Below are positions 45,701-54,417 of a stretch of 64,000 nt of DNA, piece by piece (position 1 is the stretch's first letter; every line of letters begins with the position of its first letter). The notes beneath the pieces are model-generated. The model was not told the origin of the DNA and ran no database searches. It was given only the letters and a program-made list of their open reading frames with translations. A program made the translations under genes and the position numbers. The DNA is from Plenodomus lindquistii (taxonomy: Eukaryota; Ascomycota; Dothideomycetes; Pleosporales; Leptosphaeriaceae): contig JANUWI010000007.1 of the NCBI GenBank assembly GCA_025504975.1, forward strand, positions 1,529,839 to 1,593,838, read 5' to 3'.

Positions 45701-46276
45701 ACCGGGATGCCCAAGTCTCTTGTGCCATACGAGTGCTGGGGCTATCTGAGCTCGTCTCGGTGTACGCGACGTTGCTTTGTGTGTGTGGTAAGCCGCAGGT
45801 GCCAATGTGTGGTGCTCGATTACCCATTGGCCGTACAGCTCCTGCAGGCTTCCAATGATTGTGCTGTCCGACGCTCGTAGCGTTGTTGGATCGGTTCTGG
45901 TGTCCCACCATATTCCTTGTTGTCGGAGTAATCGGAAGGATACAAGATTACAGAGGAAGTCAGGACAGACGGCTACGTCATGGAGCGGTATTATCGTCGT
46001 TCGCTGATCGTGCCTGAGGGGCAGCCGGATGGAGCCGTACCCCCTGATCCAGACTTGTGTGTTACCGGCCCATATATAGTCTGAGGGTCCGGGTGCGCGA
46101 TAGTCATATATGCGGTGGGGATCGTTCGTAATATGGCATGTCGTGCCTGAATCCAGAATGTATGAATTTCGGAGCGGATAATCACTTGTTGTGGCAGCGA
46201 AGCCTGCCTCTGTATTGGACGTTGCCAGGAACCGATCCTCGGAACCTCCAACTTGCGTGATTTGACGACCATATAG
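42752..46276 (-). CDS. pol: Copia element 1 pol region (protease-integrase-RT-RNase H)
   Basis: The frame is open from just after the UGA at 46,277-46,279 to the stop at 42,752, about 1174 codons, with no good ATG at its beginning. It starts with the aspartic protease motif YILDSGTTCHIT. Then come the GAG-pre-integrase zinc region (VWHKRLGHPG...CNSC), and the integrase core with AIDFHSY, EADNE and GGAERSGG supplying the D, D, E triad. The reverse transcriptase has WVYTYKLDKD, ARLVVRGD and YVDDIIM. RNase H includes DASFADNTRDRKSSQGY, and ADGLTKALP closes it. The frame is the same as gag, so Pol would be made as a Gag-Pol fusion if the UGA is read through. Confidence 0.92.
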   Translation of the reverse strand, partial: LYGRQITQVGGSEDRFLATSNTEAGFAATTSDYPLRNSYILDSGTTCHITNDPHRIYDYRAPGPSDYIWAGNTQVWIRGYGSIRLPLRHDQRTTIIPLHDVAVCPDFLCNLVSFRLLRQQGIWWDTRTDPTTLRASDSTIIGSLQELYGQWVIEHHTLAPAAYHTHKATSRTPRRAQIAPALVWHKRLGHPGPATVEHLMQQAVGVRVKGITTVECNSCGRAKARRQIRRAPRNTDYEGPGERLAIDFHSYEHHSITKERSQMLITDRYSGMQWDYYFTDNRTAKSIIKAFSNFILFLKNHFNITVKIIEADNEITTVKPEVQRYLSSQGIVIEPSAPDTQAQNGGAERSGGVNKEKARSMRLDANLSWELWPEITRAAVYLYNRSPNYANNWKTPYEIFFTRVAFSNGIVTSIRKPNLAHLRAYGCKAFAMTDDTYRGKGRLQRLDPKAWVGYLVGYRSTNIYRIWIPSLAKVISTRDVTLDEQTTFDGKVEDLMDNLMHSTLREIATLVRTMELPSPAHEPETESFHEDDALEEASEPHPEADPPGYYNGRKIRDHYPSPPPTPPPAALLAQFMAGTHPEEQSVSSRTIPWAAAFTAGTQAGNIGTTGGEAIDKARLRRMLATGSRPHRSQLPPPPTYKSKLEDHPLGAEFKQAELDHLLSHAQMGSWTEVPIRTAKSTGQQILDCMWVYTYKLDKDHNLLKCKARLVVRGDQQRNITSQDTYAATLASRSFRMLMAIAAQHELELKQFDVTNAFVHAAMDRVVYMRMPKGHQKAGTILQVNKALYGLRISPLLWQKEFTATLQRLGFEAIPHEPCCLIKGSIIIFFYVDDIIMAYPTGQDQQATGVTEQLKKQYTITGGHDLHWFLGMEIIRDRASRRIQLSQASYCDKISRLIDDRGVAHDTPMAAIELLPSDGLASHADVNKYQRKIGSLLFAAVTTRPDISFATSRLARHLTNPSHEHHKAADRVLMYLQDTKSTVLQLGGGSRLQVASDASFADNTRDRKSSQGYAIKLYNGLIAWKANKQDTVTTSTTEAELLALSQVAKEALIISRLLQELHVKIEPGPIIIECDNQQTIRLLTAEVSKLQTKLRHVDIHNHWLRQEVQQQRINVQYVQSSEMIADGLTKALPKGSWGRFLHQLGLIKAETLSTPTNETPIEEIQQQLDHLSITP

Positions 46277-46279
46277 TCA
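46274..46279 (-). promoter_or_regulatory. UGA-CUA gag/pol junction, candidate readthrough site
   Basis: On the coding strand the context is ATA GAA TGA CTA TAT, with gag and pol in the same frame. UGA followed by CUA is the established high-readthrough stop context in animals and fungi. Position and context suggest a translational control of the Gag to Gag-Pol ratio. A plain nonsense mutation is the alternative. Confidence 0.6.
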
Positions 46280-47467
46280 TTCTATTTCCGGAGTTGGGGT
46301 ATGGGACTGCTTGATAGTTGGCGTCCTTGTGCGGGGTCGGCTCTGTGAGCGGATTAGCCCTTGTAGTTCTGGGTCTTGTTCCTTCTTGAATTTGACGAGC
46401 TCCTTTACGGACTCGTTTGGTTTCCACCAGCCGGGTACTTTCTCCTCATGTAGGTAGTAGCAGTCCTTCAAGGCATGGCGTTGTCCACATGCTAAGCATT
46501 TTGTGGAGGAGTATGAGCCTTCTGGAGGTCTCTCGGCTTGTCGCTTTCGATCGTTGCCGCGTTGATTACGGGGTCTTCCCCGGCGAGATGGCGCGCTGTT
46601 CACAGTAGAGGCGTCCCTTGTACTGTCCTGATGGGCTTCGCCCTCAGCGGTGTCATGTGAAGCCTCGTCATGAGCTGCAATGAAACTTGCTTTGCTCTTC
46701 CCTGTTTTCAGGGGATGGTTATTCATCATGTACTCCCGATAGCGTTTCATCATCTCTTTGCGGTTCATTCCGGGTTGGTATCGTCCAGAGTCCTGGAAGG
46801 TGGTTGCCCACACATTTGCCACCTTGTTAACCGATGTGAGGAAATCTTTTGTTACTGCATTGATCTGCAGTACTTCCGGTACGTTGTATGCCTCTGCTTC
46901 AGTTGCGGCTTGGTCGTATTCTGCGAGCCAGCTATCCCAGTGCGCGGAGGTTCTCATTGGCTTCAATGCCTGAAGGTATCGTTCGCGGGCTCGCTCTTGT
47001 TCAAGTTGTTCGTCAATCCCAATCGTCGCTTCGAGGCTTATGAGCCATTTTCGGAGGGATTGGTCGGGTAGGCAACAGGTTCGGAGCAGATGCGGTGTTA
47101 CTGTTGATTGGATGAACGCTACGATGTGCTGAAGGCTGGATTGCTCTTTCTCGTAGTCATGTCGGTCGTTCTTGTATTGTTCGAGGAGGATTTTGTGATA
47201 CTCGAGGTCATCCCGGAAAGCCTTCTGGCCTGCTGTGGAGAGATCGGTGATCCTTCTTGGGCTTGTGTTACTTGCATTGGCTGGCGCGTAATCAGCAATC
47301 ACCGGGGCTCTTTCTGCTACCGGTTTAACTGTTGGCCGGGTAGTAGACTTAGGATTGATCTTGTCCCAGATGTTATGTGCGATGCAGCGCGCTTTGAGCT
47401 GCGTCATCCATGTTGTGTAGTCTGTGTGATCCCGTAGGATAACTGTTGGATCACGCATTGTCGTCAT
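46277..47467 (-). CDS. gag: Copia element 1 gag
   Basis: A 396-residue capsid/nucleocapsid protein from the ATG at 47467 (MTTMRDPTVILRDHTDYTTWM). The capsid region is the UBN2/copia Gag type: a DYTTWMTQLKARC start, LEATIGIDEQLEQERARERYLQALKP, and AHWDSWLAEYDQA. A zinc knuckle of the form CLACGQRHALKDC lies near residue 325, one residue shorter than the usual CCHC spacing. A basic tail (QSRPRTRTPTIKQSH) ends before the UGA at 46,277-46,279. The next codon is CUA and the downstream frame remains open into pol. Confidence 0.92.
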   Translation of the reverse strand: MTTMRDPTVILRDHTDYTTWMTQLKARCIAHNIWDKINPKSTTRPTVKPVAERAPVIADYAPANASNTSPRRITDLSTAGQKAFRDDLEYHKILLEQYKNDRHDYEKEQSSLQHIVAFIQSTVTPHLLRTCCLPDQSLRKWLISLEATIGIDEQLEQERARERYLQALKPMRTSAHWDSWLAEYDQAATEAEAYNVPEVLQINAVTKDFLTSVNKVANVWATTFQDSGRYQPGMNRKEMMKRYREYMMNNHPLKTGKSKASFIAAHDEASHDTAEGEAHQDSTRDASTVNSAPSRRGRPRNQRGNDRKRQAERPPEGSYSSTKCLACGQRHALKDCYYLHEEKVPGWWKPNESVKELVKFKKEQDPELQGLIRSQSRPRTRTPTIKQSHTPTPEIE

Positions 47468-47497
47468 GTTGGATAGACGTGTTGGGGTGGCCTGAGC

Positions 47498-47522
47498 GGT
47501 AGTCGGCAGTGAGACTCTTAAT
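47498..47522 (-). other. Primer-binding site, matches half-tRNA-Lys(CUU)
   Basis: Next to the 5' LTR, the plus strand reads like a 5' tRNA half ending in an anticodon loop, GCAGTGAGACTCTTAAT, which resembles tRNA-Lys(CUU). The element's minus-strand PBS is its complement. Copia-class elements are known to prime from tRNA fragments cut in the anticodon loop, commonly initiator Met; Lys would be an unusual choice. Confidence 0.6.
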
Positions 47523-47709
47523 TGTCAGATGCACGGTACTATTGAAAGTGCACGAATATTGATGAATTTGATGAGGGTTGAGATCATTGATTGTGTCCTC
47601 TCCGAGCGTTGCTCAGGAGGCTAGTTTTGTCGCGTCGGCTACAGGGTGCGCTAGCGCACCCTGTGCCCCGCTTATCTACTGGCTCTAGAATAACTCCGTC
47701 AATCTGACA
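47523..47709 (-). repeat. 5' LTR of copia element 1
   Basis: A 187-bp LTR, the same as 42,521-42,707 except for two substitutions (C for T near 47,608 and A for G near 47,641). The right flank ATAAT at 47,710-47,714 is the target duplication. Confidence 0.95.
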
Positions 47710-50700
47710 ATAATATTAAATAGCTAGTATTAAAAAAAAATAAAAGTTAGTTTTTAAAAATAGGTATTAAATATAAATTAAAGTAGTTTACTATTAAAAT
47801 TATAAAAGTATACTTTTAAAAAAAGTTATAAAAGTATTTAAATAACTAAATATATTATTTATTTATTTATATAAATTTAATATAATTTACTATAGAAATA
47901 TTTTATAATTTTTATATACTTACTATAAATTCTCTATTTAGTAGAGCTTTAGGTACTAAATAACTAAATACTAAATATAAAGTAACTAAGTACTAAATAC
48001 TAAGTAACTAAGTAACTAATTACTAAATAACTAAATACTAAGCGCTTAGTTATTATATAACCTATAGTAGGTTTTAATTAGGCATTTTTTATACTATTTT
48101 TTTTCTAATTAGTTTTACTCTAGTAAAGTTTAATAAAAGTTAATAATTATAATAGCTTAAGAATATAAAGTGCTAAAAGGCGTTGAAATTAGTTTAAAAA
48201 TATATAGAAACACACGTAAATTAAAAAGCTAAATAAATTATATTTTTATAAATTTTATATAAAAAAATAAAAAAATTATACTTTTATAGTTTTATTAAAA
48301 AAGTAAGCTATATAAAGTAGAATTTAGTAGTAGTTCTAGGCTTTTATAGAGTTTTTTTTTTCCTCTACTATATTAGCACGTAGTTAATAGTAGAGTAGAG
48401 ATTTTTATAAAATCTAGACTAGATATAGTATAGAGGTAGTTTAGATAGAGATTAGTATAGTTTTCTATTTTTAATAAGTTTATATAAAGAAAGATAGAGG
48501 TAGCTTATAAAAAAACTTCTATAGCTAAAAGTTATTATTATAATAGAATATAGCTTTATTATATTACTTTCTACTTTAAATTAAATAGTTTTATATTTAA
48601 GTGTTCTCTATATAACTTCTATATAGAGTTTATTTTAAAATTATTATTTTATTAAAATAAATATAACTTTCTATTTATTATTTATTAATAATTATTATAA
48701 TAACTACTAAATCTAGTAGTTACTTTAGTAGAATATAATAATTTTTTAAGTATTATAATTTTTTTTTATTTTTTATACTTTATATTTTTATTATATATAC
48801 TCTATTACTACTTATTATTACTTCTAATACTAATACTAAATAGTATTTATAAAAATATCTATTTTTATACTTTTAAGTATATACTTTTTAGTCTATTAGA
48901 TTTTTTACTTACGCTCTATCTAGGCCTAGTTTTATAGTAAATTTAATTTTATATATTTATTTAAATTAGTAGGTTTAAAAAAGTATGCTTATTATATACT
49001 TCTAAATAAAAAGTATAAACTAGTAAATAACTATTTTTTTCTATTAGTTTAAAACTTTTTCTAACCTTTTTAGGTGCCTATATATATAGGACTAGAATAT
49101 AACTAAATTATAGTAGCGTTTTATAATTTTAAAAGCTTTACTATATAGGCTATACTAGCTTATAAAAATAAAATAAAAAAGTTTAAAGCTAAGCTAGTAG
49201 ATATAAAAGTTATAGCTAGTTTAGCTATAAAAATATTAGTTTTTATAGTATAAATAGTAACTACGTAGGTTACTAGCTTTAGCGTAACTAATATAATACT
49301 AGTAAGCTACTATATATAATAAAAAAAGCTTTAAAATCTATATAAAAAAGTTTTAGATTTACACTAGAAAATATAGTTTTTTTAGAAAAATATAGTAGCT
49401 TTAGCTACTACTTTTTCTAAAAAAGCTTTAGATTTTTCTAGTAGTAAAAAAAAACGTAGGCCTATTTATAAGTATAATAGAAAGTTTTTAAAGCGTAGAG
49501 GTACTAAAAACTTTAAATTAAATAAAGTATATAATACCTCTAATAGTAAAATAAAAGTTAAAAAGTTATAGTAATAAATAAATAGGTTTTAAAAAATTTC
49601 TATATCTATCTATAATAGTTAGTTTATTAGACTAAAAGTTTTATTAGTAAAGGCTATATACTAGTTTTATATATTAGCTATAATTTTTATATATTAATAA
49701 TAAAAAAACTATTAAACTTATAAAATATAATTATCTACTAACTATAATATATACTCTAACTCTATTCTATAAACAATTATAGTAGAATTTTTTACTTTTC
49801 TATATAAATTTTTAGCGCCTGCATAGACATACAAGTAGAATCCTTTAAAACTTCTAAGTAGAATCCTTTACCTTTTCTATGCTTTAAAATTAATACAACT
49901 TAAACACTACGTGCAGGAGGTAAAAGTAAAATAAAACTAAAGTTTATAGAAAAATTAAATATAGTATAGTTTAGATGCGTAGTACTAAAATTATAGTATT
50001 AGTAGTTATTATTACGTTATATATAGTTCTAAATACTAAAACTATATAAAAATACTAGCAGGACTACGTCTATAGTACTAATTTAACATACTATTATAAT
50101 AGTAGAGATATGTTTATTAGCTATAGAATAAAACACACTTTTTATATAATTAATAAGTTAGATTAAATAGTTTAAGTAATATTAGCTAATGTAGTCTAGA
50201 AGTTAGTATATATTTAGATATTACTATTTTTTCTACTTTACTATTACTACTCTTTTTACTATTTTTGCTGTCGCGTACCTTTTTTATTTTATAGATAGTT
50301 TATAGGGCCTCTAACTTAATACTTAGCACTTTTTTACTCTAAATACTACCTCTAGTAATACTCTCTAGACTAAGCTAGCGCTCTAACGCCTTGCTTACTT
50401 TATAGATTTTAGAATACTATTTTTTAACTAGCTCTATCTAGATATTAAGTTTCTCTACGTAAAAGGTACTTTTAATCTATAAGTTTAGAATTTTATTATA
50501 AAGTATAAAAATTAGTAGTTTTTAATCTAACTTCTAACTAATAGTATACTAACACGCTGCCTTTACTAAGCGCTTCTATAAAACTAATCTATTTATATTA
50601 GTTAGATTTACGTTTATAAGCTTTAGTAGTAATACTAGAGTTTTTATATAGACTAGGCCTTTACTATAGCAGTTACGCGTTCTATTATTACTAGATATTA

Positions 50701-53700
50701 AATTATTATAGTAAATCTGCGCTATTTTATTTTTATAGACTTTTTCTAGAAGTGTAGTAGCCTAGTAGTACTTAATATAAATAGCTACTAGTTAACTTTT
50801 AGAAAAGGTATATATATTCTAGGCAAACTAAAATACTTTATTAATAGAATTCTACTATTATAATACTACTAATAACTAGTTTATTACTCTAGCTTCTACT
50901 AAGCCTATACTTTAATTATAAAATAGTAACCTACGCTTTTACTAGCTCTATAGAAATTGCGTAGTATTATAGTAAGAAGCTAGATTACCTAGCGCTTATA
51001 TTTAGTCTAAAAAAAAAAAAGCTATATAATATAGAGTTTTAAAAAAGCTATAGAAGTTAACGTTTTTAGTAACTAGCTATTTAATAATTTATACTATAAT
51101 AGTTTTATTTTACTACGTTATTAAAGCGTACGCAGCCTGCTTACTTTATAAAGCCTTCTCTAGTAGTAGAATAAAACTAAAACTAGCGCGTTTTTTAATA
51201 TAGAACTTATTATGCTTCTTTACGCAGGCTAGTTCTACGCGGCAGTTATTATTAGTAATAGTAGTTATAGGTAGTAGTTAGTTCTCTAGCTCTATAGCTT
51301 TTTTCTATAGCTCTATAGCTTTTTTCTCTAGCTCTACTAGCTATAGAGTCTATAGAGGCAATAGCTTTTACGTGTTATATATAAGTATAAGTATAACTAG
51401 CTTTATATTAATTAATACTACATATTTAAACTAAGCGCGTTTAGGTAAAAGTAAAGGTAGTAAAAATAAAAGTAATATAACTCTTTTCTACGCTAAAGGT
51501 AGTAGTATTATAGCTGTATATAATACTTATTTAGCAGTATAAATAAAATAACTCTAGATATAGCTAGAAACTACTTAGCTAGAAAGCGTTTTCTATAATA
51601 ACTAAATAGCTAATAGAATAGAGTACGCGACTAGAATAGGCTTATAAACGCTATTTCTATTAGGTATAAGCTAGCTAGCGCTATATAAATAGAAAAAAGT
51701 ACTAGATTATAACCTAGAAAGGGCTATATAATAGTAAAATAGCTTTTTATAGTTTTAGTTAAATAGCTTATAGCTATAGTACTATAAAACATTATTATTA
51801 CTAGTTATAGAAAAGCTATAAAGGCTACTATTAAACTGCTCTACAGCCTCTTTTAGCTTAATTTAAATAGAAAGGTTTTTATTAAATAGTATTACTAGCT
51901 CTACCTAACACTTATACGCCTGTATAGCTAATTTAAATATAATAAAGTAAATAAAATAGTAATACTTTTAAGTTACTATTATAGGTAACGCGTTACTAGA
52001 AAGTAAGTTACTATTATAACTCTCTAATAAGTATCTAGAGTACTATTAAGTATTAGCACCTCTTTTTACTTTTACGCGTAATAAAACTTTATTATAAATA
52101 TAATTATTATATAGGCTATAGAGTATATACTTTTATAGGTTATATAGTATTTTTTTTTTTTATATATCTAAATCTACTTGTTATAATTTTTTATTATAAG
52201 TAGTATAGATAGTATAGACCTTTTTTTATAGTAGTTTTACTACTTACCTAAGCTTAAAATTATTATCTATAAACTATATTTCCTTGCTATTCTACCTACC
52301 TAGGTAAAAACGCATCTATCTAAGTAGTATCTAGCTGCATCTCTAGTAGTAAAAAAGAAGATTACTACTATTATAACTGCATTATCTAATATTATATAGC
52401 ATTTAAGTAGGCTATATATCTCTATACTAGTAAAAAAGTCTATTTTAAAACTAGAAGCGTTACTACAGGCGTATTAATACACTTTTCTAGAATACTAGTA
52501 TATATATATAACGCTTTAGTATATCTAAGCCTATTATATAGAGGTATATAGCTAGGTTAACTAATAAAAGCGTAGTAGTAATATATAAAAAAAATTAAAG
52601 TAGGTAAATAATTAGTTATAGAAAAAAACGTTTTATTAGTATTTTTTCTAGGCTATAGAATAGCCTATTTATTTTATTTTTAAAATCTATAGTAGCCTAG
52701 AGACAGACAATACGCTTAACACTTTTAAAGTAAATTACTAGTATTAGCAGAATAAACAGGTAGCTACTATTACCTATAATATAATCTAAAAAAGTAGTAT
52801 AGTATAAATAGATACCTAGTTAGAGCTTACATAATAGGTACTATATCTAGTAAAACTCTCTAGAGTTTACCTACTATAGGCAAGGGCGTTAGTAGAAAAA
52901 ATAGTAATAGAAAAAAAGTAGGTGTTAAAGTAGGCCTACTAAACTATATAGTAGGTAATTTAAATAGCCTTCTATAGCTACTACTTTAAAACTATAAAAA
53001 AAGTAACGCTAGAGATAATTAAATACTATAAAGTTAGAGTAAAAACTAATAAAAAGCTATTTTACGTCTAGTAATAGCCTAGTACCTTTTAAAAATATAG
53101 TAATAAACTACTATATATTTTCTACTATCTCTAGTATATATATAAATAAGCAGGCTAACTACTATACTAGTTTATAAATATATAGAGCGTATTACTACAC
53201 TTATTCTAGAAAAACGCTAGGTTTAGTAGTATATACAGTAGTAAAAAAATAGAATAGTACTATTTATAGTTCTAGGTAGCGTTGCTTAACTACTACCTAA
53301 CCTATAATAAATATAAAAGTAGGTTACTAAGTAGTATTATAGTACTAGAACTCTAGATAAATTACTATAGTAGTAGGTAGCTTTTAGCCTATAAATTCTT
53401 TTTTATACTTTTTACTCTAATTACTATATTTAAAGCGTTTATAGTGTATAAAGCGTGCTATTAGTAAAATAAAGCCTTTTTTTAAAAACTAGACGCAGTA
53501 CTAATTATCTATAAGCTTATTAAAAATATATACTAGTACTTTCTAATATTAACTAACTTTAGTAGTATAGTAAGCTCTATAAATTGTATACTACGCTAGC
53601 GTACTCTAGCACGCTTTTAGGCAGTATAATAGAACGCACTAGAAAGAGTATTATAGAATAGAAACTAGATTTTAATTAATAATTAGAGCTTTTTTTTACC

Positions 53701-54337
53701 TAAGCTATAATCTATAGTTAAAAAACTCTATAAAACTGTACGCGTGTAGCTACTATAAAATATTTTTCTTTTTAGTCTAGATAATTAGAGTAAAGTGCGT
53801 AGAGAAAGTACTACGCTTTTTATATTAGATCTAGACTAGTTTATAGATTAACTAGTAAATATAATATATAGCTAGAGCTTTTTTAAGCACTTTAATAACT
53901 AGTTAGATAGATAGAAAATATAGCTATTTAACTGCCTAGTAGACAAGCCTATTTTAAAGTAGTATTTTATCTAGAGTATAGATTATACCTAGCAGCTACC
54001 TAAAATAGTATAGTAAAAGAATGCTATAGCATAGTATATAAAAGCTATACACTAGTTTAAAAAAAACTTTTTTACTTTAGTATATCTTTTAGCAGGTGCC
54101 TCTATATAAAAAATAGAGATTACATTTATAATATATAAAAATTCTATAAATAAAGCTAGGCACTATAGTATTTTTATAGAAAAGAAATTAGTATTATTTA
54201 TAACTATATACTATAAAGGCTATAGCTTTATAAAGCGCGTAAAAACAATCTACTACTATATTTTTTAAAAAGTAAGTAAGCTAGTAGTATACTTTTTTAG
54301 ACTTAGCTAGCTATTTATAGATAACGTGTAGATAATA
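47710..54337. repeat. RIP-type AT-rich island, central segment
   Basis: More than 6.6 kb of TA-saturated sequence in which no open frame of 60 codons exists on either strand, since TAA and TAG occur every few codons. CpA and TpG are scarce and TpA is frequent, the RIP signature. The stretch 48,140-48,560 is an inverted copy of 41,861-42,290. The GC-richer patches after about 50,200 suggest decayed transposon coding sequence, but the family cannot be named. Confidence 0.8.
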
Positions 54338-54400
54338 ACGTACTCCACGGGCGAGTCGGACACACGGGCGAGTCGGACACTCTGCCAAGACCCCACCAAA
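54338..54400 (+). repeat. Left terminal inverted repeat of the pogo element
   Basis: 63 bp, identical to the reverse complement of the right end, with the 17-bp tandem duplicate at bases 10-26 and 27-43. Confidence 0.93.
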
Positions 54401-54417
54401 CTTCTCATGCCTACGTG

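Larger units (their letters stand above)
42521..47709 (-). mobile_element. Complete Ty1/copia LTR retrotransposon 1
   Basis: A 5,189-bp element on the minus strand: 5' LTR 47,523-47,709, primer-binding site next to it, gag, a single in-frame UGA, pol (protease, integrase, reverse transcriptase, RNase H in copia order), polypurine tract and 3' LTR 42,521-42,707. It is flanked by the 5-bp target duplication ATAAT at 42,516-42,520 and 47,710-47,714. The two LTRs differ at 2 of 187 positions and the coding frame has no other stop, so insertion is recent. It lies inside the RIP island without showing RIP itself. Confidence 0.95.

Noticed and set aside
41390..54337. CRISPR-like or satellite array in the TA-rich island
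   Set aside because: The short repeated words are an effect of extreme base composition. There is no regular spacer spacing, and this is a fungal genome.
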